Notes: generated by a model not told the origin, from the sequence alone. A stretch of 64,000 nt of DNA from an uncultured Senegalimassilia sp. (GCF_934630535.1 NZ_CAKTVU010000011.1:7522-71521); one strand, 5' to 3'; counted from the stretch's first letter, positions 16,074 through 24,923 are shown. A program made the numbers and translations.

Positions 16074-16598
16074 CTACTTCCCCATTTCCAGCAGCACCTC
16101 GCCGTCGAGCGATTCCACGCGGGCGGCGCGCACGCGGCCCGCTTCCAGCTCGATGAAGCCGACCGATGCCGGGAACCCGCCGCGCGGGCGGCTGCAGCTT
16201 CCCGGGCAGATGAGCAGGCTGGCCGGATACGCATCGCGTCCGGTGAGGATCTCGGGGATGTGAGTGTGCCCGTGCACGCACACCTGCGGCAACGGGTCGC
16301 CCGGCGCAATGGCGCGCGATCCGTTGAAGCCGATGCGCACGTCGTTGGGGTAGTGAGCCACCAGAAAGCGCACGCCGTCGATGACCGGATAAGCGAACCG
16401 CGTCACGTTCTTGCCGTACTCGTCATAGTCGTTATTGCCCAGCACCGCCGTGGTGGGCGCCATGATCTGCAGCTCGCGCAAAATGCCGGGGTCGCAGATA
16501 TCGCCCGCATGGATGATGTGATTGCAATACGCCAAAGCGCCCAGCGCCGCATCGGGCAGGCATCCATGCGTGTCGGAAATCAAGCCAACCAGCTTCAT
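16074..16598 (-). CDS. YfcE/MJ0936-type metallophosphoesterase
   Basis: Cytoplasmic calcineurin-like phosphodiesterase (174 residues). Dinuclear metal motifs are all present: DTHG (residues 9-12), GDI, GNND, the middle His in VAHYP, and GHTHIP. The YfcE family hydrolyses phosphodiesters in vitro; the natural substrate is unclear. It lies downstream of the LuxR regulator on the same strand with a 53-bp gap, so it may be read through from that gene, but its role is probably independent. Confidence 0.9.
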   Translation of the reverse strand: MKLVGLISDTHGCLPDAALGALAYCNHIIHAGDICDPGILRELQIMAPTTAVLGNNDYDEYGKNVTRFAYPVIDGVRFLVAHYPNDVRIGFNGSRAIAPGDPLPQVCVHGHTHIPEILTGRDAYPASLLICPGSCSRPRGGFPASVGFIELEAGRVRAARVESLDGEVLLEMGK

Positions 16599-16651
16599 AG
16601 TGCGACTCCTTCTTCTAACGCGCCGCGGACGGGTGGAACACGGGGACGCCC

Positions 16652-18091
16652 CTACTCTTTCTCCACCAGATCGATCAAATCTTGGTGCGAGTGAATGTCC
16701 AGCTTCGCGTATATGTGTTTGACGTGGGCTTTTACCGTGTTGCGCGATACCACCAGCTGCTCCTGGATGTAGGCGCGGTCGCGGCCGCGCGCGAGCATCT
16801 GGAACACCTCGAGCTCGCGCGGGGTCAGGCCGTACTGGCTTGCCAGCGCCTGACAGCGCTCATCAAACGTCTCCTTCGGTGCTTCCACCACGGCAGTTTC
16901 CACCGGTGTCACGCCGTCGATGGCCTCGCGGAAGCTGAAGTTCTTCAGCCCGATAAGCGCGTACCCCACGAACAGCAGTACCAGCACGGCCGCGAACACG
17001 TCGAACAGCGGCGTGCCCATACCGGCCAACGTGTTGGCGTGCACGCCCACGGCCGCGCCCAGCGTGGTGCCCAGGCTTGACACGCCCCGGCCCCAGGCAA
17101 ACGCCGCCACTGCACCGCGGCTGTTGCGCGACGCCACCGCAATAAGCACCAGCCACGCCACCATGTCGAACAGCGTGTTGCCCGTGCTCAGCAACAGCAC
17201 TGTTGCCGTTTTCGACCCTTCAATTTGCATGGTCATGGCAAGGAATCCCGCCACGATGAACAGCACCGACACTTGCACCAGCAGGTCGGTGGGGAACCGT
17301 TTGCTGGACAGCAGCACCCAAATGGCCACCACCGCCACAGGCAGGATCACGAAGAACGACGACAGCGGCGCGCCGTCAACCTCGCCGAAACGCAGCGAGC
17401 AGCCAAACGCCACACGGAACAGGAACAGGCACACGAACAGCTGACTGGCCAGCGGCAGAAACGACGACGGGCGCGTGACGGAAAAGTCGTGCGGCGCTTC
17501 GCCGGCCTGCGTTTCCTCGAACACCGGACGCGCGTCGCGCCACGAAAGCGCCCACGCCGCAAACGGCGCCACCAGGAAAAACAGCATGCCGAACCATACG
17601 GGCAGCAGCCACGCGAACGCCGAGGCCGCGCACTGCACCACAAACGCCAGCGGCACCAACACGCTGGCTTGCGCAAGAGACAACCGCGAAGCAGCAATGC
17701 CCGCAACAAGAATGCACCACGCGCGGCCAACAGCAAGCGCGCACGATGCCAAGACCAGCAGTGGAACACCACCAAGCCCCAGCGCCAACGGCAACGTGCA
17801 CCCCAGCGCCAATAATGCAAGCGCACCGATGTTCAGCGCATTCACGCGCAAAACCGCAGGTCGGAAGGTTGCAACAAGGCCCAGCGCTATCAACGCCACC
17901 GCATGCGACGTCACAGAAATGTCGCGCGCATAGGCGAACACGGCATCGAAGCCGGGGAACACCGAAACGTTCATGAACGATGTGGTGGCAAACGCCAGCG
18001 AAAGCGCGGCGAACGAACGCCAAAACGCCGGCGTGAACAAGTCGCGCACGTTAGCGCGGCCGGCTTCGGTATGCAGCTTCTTATCGGTCAT
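16652..18091 (-). CDS. LuxR-family regulator with multi-span membrane domain
   Basis: Membrane-bound transcription regulator (479 residues). The first ~390 residues form a polytopic, MFS-like hydrophobic domain (about 10-12 helices). Residues about 415-479 are a LuxR/NarL helix-turn-helix (LTPRELEVFQMLARG and VSRNTVKAHVKHIYAKL). Such regulators are abundant in Eggerthellaceae, usually next to reductase genes, and are thought to sense a substrate in or through the membrane. It lies 85 bp downstream of the flavoprotein gene, the usual layout. Its probable targets are the cytochrome/flavoprotein genes and itself. Ligand unknown. Confidence 0.92.
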   Translation of the reverse strand: MTDKKLHTEAGRANVRDLFTPAFWRSFAALSLAFATTSFMNVSVFPGFDAVFAYARDISVTSHAVALIALGLVATFRPAVLRVNALNIGALALLALGCTLPLALGLGGVPLLVLASCALAVGRAWCILVAGIAASRLSLAQASVLVPLAFVVQCAASAFAWLLPVWFGMLFFLVAPFAAWALSWRDARPVFEETQAGEAPHDFSVTRPSSFLPLASQLFVCLFLFRVAFGCSLRFGEVDGAPLSSFFVILPVAVVAIWVLLSSKRFPTDLLVQVSVLFIVAGFLAMTMQIEGSKTATVLLLSTGNTLFDMVAWLVLIAVASRNSRGAVAAFAWGRGVSSLGTTLGAAVGVHANTLAGMGTPLFDVFAAVLVLLFVGYALIGLKNFSFREAIDGVTPVETAVVEAPKETFDERCQALASQYGLTPRELEVFQMLARGRDRAYIQEQLVVSRNTVKAHVKHIYAKLDIHSHQDLIDLVEKE

Positions 18092-18176
18092 GCCCGCATT
18101 CTATCATGGCGATATAGCGAAAGCGCCGTGCACCCAAAGGTGCGCGGCGCTTCATACGCTAACTTCCCGGCTGGCC

Positions 18177-19910
18177 CTACGCTTGGCCGGTTGCGGCCAG
18201 CATGCCGGCGCGGCGGCCGAACGTCATGGTGCGGCCGCAGGCCAGGCCCGTGAACAGGTTCGGGTAGCTTACGCTGAAGAAGCCGCCCGAGCAGTCGCCG
18301 GCCATGTACAGGCCCTCGATCTCAGAGCCGTCGGCGCGCACCGGGTGCATATTCGTGTTGATGCGCACGCCGTCCAGCGTTGCCAGGAACCACGCGCCCG
18401 TGCGGATGCCGTAATACGGCGGCGTCTTCAGCGCCATCAGGCGATACGGCTCCTTGTTGTAGTCCTCGTCCTTGCCGTTCTCGGCCATCTCATTGTAACG
18501 GTTGAACGTCTCCACGAAGTTGTCCACCGGGATGTTCAGCTTCTCGGCAAGCTCCTCGGGCGTGTCGGCCTTCTGCAGGTAGCCCTTCTCCAGCAAGCTG
18601 TCGAACAGGGCGGGCATGTCGTCGATCGAGCGGTTCGACGGGCTGCCGTTGTCGAACGGGTACAGGCGGCAGCAGCCAACCTCGTTCATCTGCTTGACCT
18701 GCGCGGCGTAATCGCTGTCGAAGATGTCGCAGTACGTGTGACCAGGCTGCATGATGGTAGAGTGCAGCATGTAATCGTACGGGCCGGACTCGTTGCAGAA
18801 GCGCTTACCGTTGAGGTTCACCTTCATGAACGGCTGCTCGCCGAACCACCACCACTCGCCGACAACGCCGTCGCCGGCCAGCTCATCGGGCTTGACGCAT
18901 GCGCGGTTGAACGTGCACGCCGCACCCAGCGGGTCCATCTCACCACCGCACCACAGCGCAGCCTTGATGCCGTCGCCGGTGGGGTTGCCGCCCTTGCCGG
19001 GAGCTGCAATGCGAATCTTCTGGTTCCACGGCTGGCGCGCCTGCATCATTTCAAGGTTGTTGCCGTAGCCACCGGTGGTCAGAATAACGCCCTTGCTCGC
19101 GTTGATGCGGATGTAGTGGCGGTCCTTCACGTCGCGAGCGATGATGCCGGTCACGCGGCCATTCGCGTCCTGCTCGCACTTGATAAGCTCAGTTTCCCAG
19201 CGGAACTCGGCACCCTTTTCCTCGGCGTATTCTTTCAGAGACACGCCGAACGTGAAGTTCTTGTCCTGCTTGCCAAGCTCGGTCTTGTTCGGGGAATGGC
19301 CGGTTGCCCACGCCTTGTCACGTGCGCCCTGGCCCTCGGTGCCCACGGAGCCCTCGAAGTCCATGCGCAGGCGGCCATCGCGCTCAACAATCTCGGTCAG
19401 CCAGTCGAGCATGGCGCCGGATTCGTTGGCCCACAGCTTCACCAAGTCGTAGTTCACAAAGCCGTTCGCATAGCGGACGATGTCCTCCATGGCTTCCATC
19501 TTGTCGATCTTGAACTGCGGATACTCGTCGAACGAGGCCAGCTGCAGCTTCGAGTCGATGGCGCCGATGTCCTCACGCGGGTTGCTCACCTTCGAAACGC
19601 GGTCGATGCCCAGTACGCGCGCACCGTTTTCAGCTGCAGAGATAACGGCCGGCAAGCCGCCGGTTTTGCAGCCGCACACGACCACTTCGTAGTCCAGCGT
19701 TTCGGTGATGTCGCGCTCGGCAATTTCGGGCGCCTCGCCCAGCCAGCCAGTTGCGCTTGCCTGACCAGCGGTTTCGCGCACCGGCTCTTCGCTTTCGGCA
19801 ACCGCGAAGCCGTTGCCGCAGCCCGTGAGCGCGCCCATGGCGGCCGCGCCGATGGCCGTGATGCCCGCACCCTTCAGAAACGTGCGGCGATCGAGTCCGT
19901 TATGCTGCAT
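18177..19910 (-). CDS. Tat-exported FAD-dependent fumarate-reductase-like flavoprotein
   Basis: Catalytic subunit of a respiratory reductase (577 residues), probably reducing an unsaturated small molecule outside the membrane with electrons from the upstream cytochrome. Tat motif DRRTFLKG and lipobox-like LTGC at the N-terminus. The FAD fold has VVVCGCKTGGLPA, where Lys replaces a Gly of the usual GxGxxG. The C-terminus has YMAGDCSGGFFS and NLFTGLACGRTMTFGRRAG, typical of the FAD-binding_2 family that includes fumarate, urocanate and cardiac glycoside (Cgr2) reductases. It overlaps the cytochrome gene by 11 bp. No own haem domain. The substrate cannot be read from sequence. Confidence 0.9.
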   Translation of the reverse strand: MQHNGLDRRTFLKGAGITAIGAAAMGALTGCGNGFAVAESEEPVRETAGQASATGWLGEAPEIAERDITETLDYEVVVCGCKTGGLPAVISAAENGARVLGIDRVSKVSNPREDIGAIDSKLQLASFDEYPQFKIDKMEAMEDIVRYANGFVNYDLVKLWANESGAMLDWLTEIVERDGRLRMDFEGSVGTEGQGARDKAWATGHSPNKTELGKQDKNFTFGVSLKEYAEEKGAEFRWETELIKCEQDANGRVTGIIARDVKDRHYIRINASKGVILTTGGYGNNLEMMQARQPWNQKIRIAAPGKGGNPTGDGIKAALWCGGEMDPLGAACTFNRACVKPDELAGDGVVGEWWWFGEQPFMKVNLNGKRFCNESGPYDYMLHSTIMQPGHTYCDIFDSDYAAQVKQMNEVGCCRLYPFDNGSPSNRSIDDMPALFDSLLEKGYLQKADTPEELAEKLNIPVDNFVETFNRYNEMAENGKDEDYNKEPYRLMALKTPPYYGIRTGAWFLATLDGVRINTNMHPVRADGSEIEGLYMAGDCSGGFFSVSYPNLFTGLACGRTMTFGRRAGMLAATGQA

Positions 19911-20508
19911 GAGGAGCCTCCCATCCCTCGGGCATGTTCAGGTCGTGGCACTGGTTGCACATAAGCACGCTGGTTTCGTGCGCCTTGTGGCAGTCGCCGC
20001 ACTCAAGCGCCAGGTCCTGGTGGCTGCTGTGCGGGTTGTACTTCTCGTCGTTGCCCTCAAAGCCCCAGGTTGCGGCCACAACGTCGTCCATGTTGTGGCA
20101 GCCGCTCTTCGCGCAGAACTCCTCGCTGGCCATGTCGGCGCCGTCAGCCAGCTTCGCGCCGTCGGCCGTCATCGGGTAGTCATCGGCAACCCACTTCATG
20201 GCCTCGCCCACCTGCTCGGTGATAATGGGCTCGTGGCAGCTCAGGCAGTTGTTGCCCGCCTCGGCGTGGGCAGTCACCAACATGCCCTTGTCGCCGGAGT
20301 AGTACGTGTCAACGTAGCTGTCCATAGGACTGTGGCAAATGGAGTTGCAGAAGCTGGGCGTTTCGTGCCACACCCAAAAACCTGCACCTGCCACCACGAT
20401 CACGGCAGCCACGACGCCGCCGATGATCCAGCCGCGCTTGGCCTTGCGCTTCGGGGAAGGCGTTTGCGCGCCCTCCGCGGGCTGGGAGAACTTCTCGTCT
20501 TCAGCCAT
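19900..20508 (-). CDS. NapC/NirT-like multihaem cytochrome c
   Basis: Quinol-oxidising cytochrome that would feed the flavoprotein (Cgr1-like). 202 residues: a basic tail, one membrane helix (about 26-48), then an extracytoplasmic domain with five candidate haem sites. In order these are CNSICH (CX3CH), CLSCH, CAKSGCH (CX4CH), CGDCH and CNQCH. Three are canonical and two have unusual spacing. ATG 20508 was chosen because AGGAGAGG precedes it and the reading frame further upstream is Arg/Pro noise. It is the first gene of the reductase operon, translationally coupled to the flavoprotein. Confidence 0.92.
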   Translation of the reverse strand: MAEDEKFSQPAEGAQTPSPKRKAKRGWIIGGVVAAVIVVAGAGFWVWHETPSFCNSICHSPMDSYVDTYYSGDKGMLVTAHAEAGNNCLSCHEPIITEQVGEAMKWVADDYPMTADGAKLADGADMASEEFCAKSGCHNMDDVVAATWGFEGNDEKYNPHSSHQDLALECGDCHKAHETSVLMCNQCHDLNMPEGWEAPHAA

Positions 20509-20711
20509 TCGTTCCTCTCCTTTTCCTTGAGACCTTCGGCAAGCCCGGCGGGTGCGACGACGCTCGAGGAAGACGTCCGCGACCGGATGGCGACCGCATG
20601 CTGGCGAAAGCGACGCACTGCGCCGTGCCCCGCCCGCCGGACTTGCCGCGGGGCCCTCCACGGCCCCACCCAACGCGCACATCATGCGCCCGCGCAAGCG
20701 CGCACGCCTAG

Positions 20712-20742
20712 TACCCCCGTGGGGTAAACTTCGCGTTTACCC
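20712..20742 (-). promoter_or_regulatory. NarL-box-like dyad and adjoining inverted repeat
   Basis: TACCCCCGTGGGGTA (20712-20726) is an inverted pair of heptamers resembling the NarL/LuxR site TACYYMT. Directly overlapping is a perfect 8-bp inverted repeat, GGGTAAAC (20722-20729) and GTTTACCC (20735-20742), with a 5-bp spacer. Both lie about 200 bp upstream of the cytochrome start. They are the best candidate operator for the LuxR-type regulator of this cluster; inference. Confidence 0.5.
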
Positions 20743-20768
20743 AGGTGAGAGCGGGGTAAGGAAGCGCA

Positions 20769-20805
20769 GAAGACCCCGCCGCGGGCATGCCGCGACGGGG
20801 TCTTC
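20769..20805 (-). terminator. Terminator-like hairpin after hsp20
   Basis: A 10-bp outer stem (20769-20778 with 20796-20805) plus a 5-bp inner stem. It lies 150 bp past the hsp20 stop and separates it from the reductase operon promoter. The T-tract is weak. Confidence 0.55.
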
Positions 20806-20955
20806 GTGAGGAGGTGAGAGTTGAGAAAAGGTTCGAGGGATCAGGAGGAGCCGATCCGGAATCGCTAGCTTCGTCGGAGAGAAGCCAATCCGCTACCGCG
20901 AGTCGCGCAAGGGCAAGCGCCGCTCGCGATCGGCCGGAATCGCTGCTCGACCCAG

Positions 20956-21399
20956 TTAGTCGATCGAGATGGAACGCGAGGTTTCGGGCTCGGGCTTGGC
21001 AATCTTCTTCGGCACGTCGATCTGCAAGGTGCCGTTGTCGAACTTGGCCTTGATGTCGCCTTCCTCGATGTCATCGCCGACGTAGAAGGTACGGCTGCAC
21101 TTGCCGCTGAAGCGCTCCTGGCGCACGTAGGTGCCCTTCTTGTCCTCGGTCTCCTGCTTGGTTTCGGCGGTGACGGTCAGGTAGCCGTCCTTCAGCTCCG
21201 CCTGCACGCCTTCCTTATCGAAGCCCGGCAGGTCGATGGTCAGCTCGAAGCCGGTCTCGGTTTCGCGGATGTCGGTGCGCATCAGGTTCGGCGTGGTCTT
21301 CACGCTCGGCGCCGCCATGGTGCCGAAGAAGTTCTCGAACGGATCGGTCATAAGGTCGTTGAAAATACGATTAGAGCGGGGTACCAACATGGACATCAT
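20956..21399 (-). CDS. Hsp20 small heat-shock chaperone
   Basis: Cytoplasmic holdase that keeps unfolding proteins soluble (147 residues from this start). An alpha-crystallin domain spans about 40-133 (TDIRETETGFELTIDLPGF and the KFDNGTLQIDVPK strand motif), followed by a short C-terminal tail with SRSISID. Several ATGs cluster at the N-terminus. 21399 is preferred because GGAG lies 6 bases upstream; 21405 is possible. Transcription starts about 200 bp upstream at a CIRCE-controlled promoter, leaving a long leader. Confidence 0.93.
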   Translation of the reverse strand: MMSMLVPRSNRIFNDLMTDPFENFFGTMAAPSVKTTPNLMRTDIRETETGFELTIDLPGFDKEGVQAELKDGYLTVTAETKQETEDKKGTYVRQERFSGKCSRTFYVGDDIEEGDIKAKFDNGTLQIDVPKKIAKPEPETSRSISID

Positions 21400-21611
21400 C
21401 GTCATCTCCGTTTCTTGGGGCGAATCTCGCTGCCCGGCACCGGCCGATCCCCGGTCGGGCGCCGATGCCCGATGCGCTTGTCCGACAAGCGGTTGCGCTG
21501 CGTTGCGCAACGGCCGTCGAGCTTGCGAACGGGCCGGCAGGTTGTTCCGCCGCCGTTTCGGTTGCTTTCGTTGCGGCCCCGTTCAAGGGGCCGTTCCTTT
21601 GAACAGTTATT

Positions 21612-21657
21612 GTTATAGTCCTCGCGTTAGCACTCTGCAAGCGAGAGTGCTAACGCG
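21612..21657 (-). promoter_or_regulatory. CIRCE operator and sigma-70 promoter of hsp20
   Basis: A perfect CIRCE element, TTAGCACTC-N9-GAGTGCTAA (21627-21635, 21645-21653), is extended by CGCG on both sides. On the minus strand TTGCAG (21640-21635), 17 bp, TATAAC (21617-21612) form a near-consensus promoter whose -35 sits inside the element. The HrcA repressor is expected to bind here and release on heat shock; hrcA itself is not in the window. Confidence 0.95.
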
Positions 21658-22146
21658 TTACCTTCACGTCATTTTCGCGTCACGATGCGGGAACTTGAGG
21701 GGCCGAAGGCGCCCGCAAACCGCGCGGCAAGCGAAGCGCGGCCGACGAGCCACCCGCAAGCGTCGCGCGACCCCGACCCCATCGCCCGCCCCCCATCTTC
21801 ACGCGGCGTTCATGCTTCTTTAAGGCTTCTTTCAGGACGCGCACCTACTATATGAACCGTTCCTTATCCCTTCCCTTTACGGATCGCGCCCTCCCATCCG
21901 CGATCCGGCCGAGCGGAGTCTCCCACTCCCGCTTGGCGCGCGAGGCGCGGGATTCCCGCTCGCGCCCGCCGAATCCCATGGCGCCGTCTTCCCATCGGCG
22001 CCGCTTTCGCCGCCTCGTCTCCCATCCCGGGGCGGCGAAGCCCATCGCGGGGTCTCCCTCCCCGCATCGCAGAGGACCACCGCGGCTTCCCACCGCGGCG
22101 GTCCTGCGTTTAGGCGGGGAAGCGCTCCGCCCGCGCTTGCGCTACC
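21658..22146. other. Gene-free GC-rich spacer with one hairpin
   Basis: Between the divergent hsp20 and Nudix genes. It holds a 13-bp hairpin with one mismatch (22073-22085 with 22093-22105), followed by GCGTTTA. It could be a short-transcript terminator or part of the Nudix leader. No coding frame or RNA gene was recognised. Confidence 0.45.
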
Positions 22147-22176
22147 ATGTCGTTAATCGACAGGAAGGAACCCGCT

Positions 22177-22881
22177 ATGCGCGAAACCCCGCAGCTGAAG
22201 CATATCGAGCAAGTGTCCGATGGCTGGATCAAGAAGTACATTCTCACGTACGTGCTGCCCGACGGCAGCGACTACATATATGAAGCGGCCTCGCGCAAGG
22301 GCCTGGAGGCGTATCGCGCCGAGCTGGCGCGTCTTGAGGCGCGCAGCAACACGGCCATCGCGGCCATCGACGAGGGCGCCGACGATTTCGGCGCCGCAGC
22401 CATCGCCGCGGCCGAGCAGGCGACCGGCACCAGCGGCAAGCGCACCGCCGACGCCGTGTCCATCGTGCCCATCACGCGCGACGGCAACCTGGTGCTCATC
22501 CGCGAGTTCCGTTATCCGCTGAACAGCTGGGTGGTCGGCCTGCCCGCGGGCCTGGTGGAGCCCGGCGAGGACCTTGCCGTGGCCGTGGACCGCGAGCTGC
22601 GCGAGGAAACGGGTTACGGCCTGCGCACCGACATCCCGGAAGGCGCCGTGGAGCTGCTGCCGCAAGCCGGACATTCGTCGACCGGCATGAGCGACGAAAG
22701 CGTGCAAACGGTGTTCGCCCAGGTGGAGAAGGATGAAGCGGCCCATCCCGAGCACGGTGAGCTTATCGAGGTGTTCACGTTGCCGCTTCGCGAGGTGCCG
22801 CGATTCCTGAAGCAGAACCCCTTGCCGCTGGGCACTCGTCTGCAGCTGGTGCTGGAGATTTTCGCGCGAAACGCGAAATAG
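22177..22881 (+). CDS. Nudix hydrolase, ADP-ribose pyrophosphatase type
   Basis: Cytoplasmic pyrophosphohydrolase (234 residues) likely cleaving ADP-ribose or similar nucleoside diphosphate sugars. The Nudix box G-X5-E-X7-RELREETGY is intact, followed by a Pro/Gly-rich region typical of ADPRase members. The N-terminal ~90 residues are an added beta/helical domain. The in-frame ATG at 22147 is possible, but 22177 has AGGAAGG at the right distance. Confidence 0.85.
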   Translation: MRETPQLKHIEQVSDGWIKKYILTYVLPDGSDYIYEAASRKGLEAYRAELARLEARSNTAIAAIDEGADDFGAAAIAAAEQATGTSGKRTADAVSIVPITRDGNLVLIREFRYPLNSWVVGLPAGLVEPGEDLAVAVDRELREETGYGLRTDIPEGAVELLPQAGHSSTGMSDESVQTVFAQVEKDEAAHPEHGELIEVFTLPLREVPRFLKQNPLPLGTRLQLVLEIFARNAK

Positions 22882-22983
22882 CCCGCGCTTTACGCGAAGC
22901 GCGTGTGCGGCCGCGTCCCTTCGCGGAACGCTGCGCACACGGCAAGCATCCGGCCGCGCCGCCCGCCGCGAGCATCCGCACCC

Positions 22984-24123
22984 TTACGCGAAGCGCAGCG
23001 CGTGGGTGAAGCCTGCCCAGGACAGCGGGTCGGTGTCGCGCACGAAGGCGCCGAACGTGGGGGCGTGCACGTAATGCGTGCCGCCCTCGTTGCAGGCGAT
23101 GGCCACGTGGCCGTTGTAGCCGTCGCCGTAGCTGATCCACAGCACGTCGCCGGGCTGCGCATCCTCCACGGGCAGCTGCGCCGCGGCGGCATAGTACAGC
23201 GATTCCGTCTGATGCGGCAGCGAGATCCCCACCTGCAGATACGCCCAGCGCACCAACCCCGAGCAGTCGAACGTCTCGGGGCCCTCGGCGCCCCACACGT
23301 ACGGGCAGCCGATGCGCGAGAGCGCATAATCCACCACCGAGCCGTTAGCCGGAATCGGCACCGACGGGATATTGTACGCATATGCGCGCCTGACCTGCGC
23401 CGACGACGCTTGCGCCGCCTCGGCGCGGTCACGGTCCTGCATGGATTCCAGCGCCGCCTTCGCCTCTTCGTCAAGCTGCTGGAGAATGGCCTGCATGGCG
23501 GCCACCTTCTCCTGCGCCTCGTTCTTGACGCGCTCGGCCTCGTCGGCCGCCTCCTTCGCCACCTGCTCCTGCAGCTCGAGCTGCTCCTTGTCGGCAGCCA
23601 CCTGGTCGCGCAGGGCCTTGGTCTCCTCGATCATGCGCTCGTCGTTCTCGTTGAGCGCGTCGTACATGTCCAGGCCCGTGGCGAATTCCTTGAACGACGC
23701 CGAGCCCATGAGCAAGTCGATGACGGTGAACTTGCCCGCTTTGTACATGCCCACGGCGCGTTTGGCCAGGCGGTCCTGCAGCGTGTCGATCTGCGTAGAG
23801 GCCTCATCGATGCGGCGCTGGGCGTCATCGACGGCGTTCACCGCGGCCTCGTGCTCGTCAAGCGCCTGATAGTAGGCCTGCGCCGCCTCGGCCAGCTCGT
23901 TTTGCAGCGACGTCACGCGCTGGTACACGGCGTCTGCCTGCGCCAGCTTCTCCTCGGCATCGGGCTCGTCGGGGTTTTCCTCCTCGGCATCGGGATCCTC
24001 CCCTTCGCCAGCGTCCTCGTCATCGGCCCAGGCGGGAACCGTGCCAAGCACCGTGGATGCGCCGAACAGCGCAGCTGCCGAAACGAACAGGCGACGATCG
24101 ATTTGCGGACGGGGACGAACCAT
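22984..24123 (-). CDS. Secreted NlpC/P60 peptidoglycan hydrolase with coiled coil
   Basis: Exported cell-wall endopeptidase (379 residues). The signal peptide has an Arg-rich start and ends near AWA; an acidic Asp/Glu/Pro stretch follows. Residues about 60-240 form a long coiled coil, as in PcsB/RipA-type hydrolases whose coiled coil controls access to the active site. The C-terminal NlpC/P60 domain has catalytic Cys in FDCSGLVRWAY, the His region GHVAI and a later HAP. It cuts peptide stems of peptidoglycan during division. Start 24123 has AGAGGTG upstream. Confidence 0.93.
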   Translation of the reverse strand: MVRPRPQIDRRLFVSAAALFGASTVLGTVPAWADDEDAGEGEDPDAEEENPDEPDAEEKLAQADAVYQRVTSLQNELAEAAQAYYQALDEHEAAVNAVDDAQRRIDEASTQIDTLQDRLAKRAVGMYKAGKFTVIDLLMGSASFKEFATGLDMYDALNENDERMIEETKALRDQVAADKEQLELQEQVAKEAADEAERVKNEAQEKVAAMQAILQQLDEEAKAALESMQDRDRAEAAQASSAQVRRAYAYNIPSVPIPANGSVVDYALSRIGCPYVWGAEGPETFDCSGLVRWAYLQVGISLPHQTESLYYAAAAQLPVEDAQPGDVLWISYGDGYNGHVAIACNEGGTHYVHAPTFGAFVRDTDPLSWAGFTHALRFA

Positions 24124-24470
24124 GTGACACCTCTGAAACGCCCTTGCGGGCACGTTGATTGCATTTTGCCATCGGCATTGTAATACACGGTGAACTTTTC
24201 ACCTGCAACGCCACAGCATTTCCATGCTAGCTTATTCTCGGTTCAGGATGATATTGCGCGGGAGCGCCCCATGTAAGTTCCGCATCATCTGCGGTTCGCG
24301 CATCCAAACGGCGCGTTCGCCGGTTGCTGGGGGTGAGCAGGCGGCGAAGCGGGGGCGCAAGTGACGAAGAGATGCACGAACCGTCGAAGAAAGGAAGGGA
24401 GCGAAGCAAAAGGCGACAAAGCGGAGAATGCGTACGGCGAAGAGAGGGCGAAATCGCGCGAGAACGCAAA
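24124..24470. other. Gene-free stretch ahead of the cell-wall hydrolase gene
   Basis: About 350 bp that must hold the leftward promoter of the NlpC/P60 gene. The part near 24170-24240 is AT-richer than its surroundings. No coding frame of typical codon use and no RNA gene recognised. Confidence 0.45.
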
Positions 24471-24502
24471 AACCCGCCGCCCTCGAAGGAGGACGGCGGG
24501 TT
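24471..24502 (-). terminator. Rho-independent terminator of yerC-like gene
   Basis: A 9-bp stem (24471-24479 with 24494-24502) plus an inner CCTC/GAGG stem. On the minus strand it is followed by TTTTT (plus-strand A's at 24468-24472). Confidence 0.85.
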
Positions 24503-24623
24503 CGATGCAGCCGTATCAGCGTGTTCGCGGCGGATGCGCCGCAAGGAGCACAGCGACGGGCGCCGATTCCGCACCCCGCCGCGCAGGGCACGGAGGCTCC
24601 GGTTCTGCCCTACCGTGCGGGAG

Positions 24624-24923
24624 CTACTTCCCCTTGCGGGCGTCATCCAGGATGTTGAGCGCCATGGTGTAGCCGCCAGCGCCGTAGCCCAGGCATTTCG
24701 ACACGCGGGCGATGGTGGTTGCCGATGCCCCCGTGGCCTTCTCGATGGACGCGTACGAGTTGCCGGCGTCGAGCTGGCGCGCAACGGCCAGACGCTGCGA
24801 GGTCTCGCGGATCTCGCGGATGGTGAACAGATCTTCGAGCAGCAGGAAGATATCGTCCTTGTCCTGGATTTTCGAGAAAACGGTCAGCAGATCCTCTACC
24901 TCGGGGGTTCTCAGCTCGCTCAT
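24624..24923 (-). CDS. YerC/YecD family TrpR-like regulator
   Basis: Small helical DNA-binding protein (99 residues) of the TrpR/YerC superfamily. The helix-turn-helix core is RQLDAGNSYASIEKATGAS followed by TTIARVSKCL, and a GGY motif closes the fold. Family function is poorly known; some members lie near his or folate genes. Here it stands alone between the cell-wall hydrolase and the VTC cassette. ATG 24923 has GGAAAGG upstream; an earlier in-frame ATG lacks one. Confidence 0.88.
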   Translation of the reverse strand: MSELRTPEVEDLLTVFSKIQDKDDIFLLLEDLFTIREIRETSQRLAVARQLDAGNSYASIEKATGASATTIARVSKCLGYGAGGYTMALNILDDARKGK

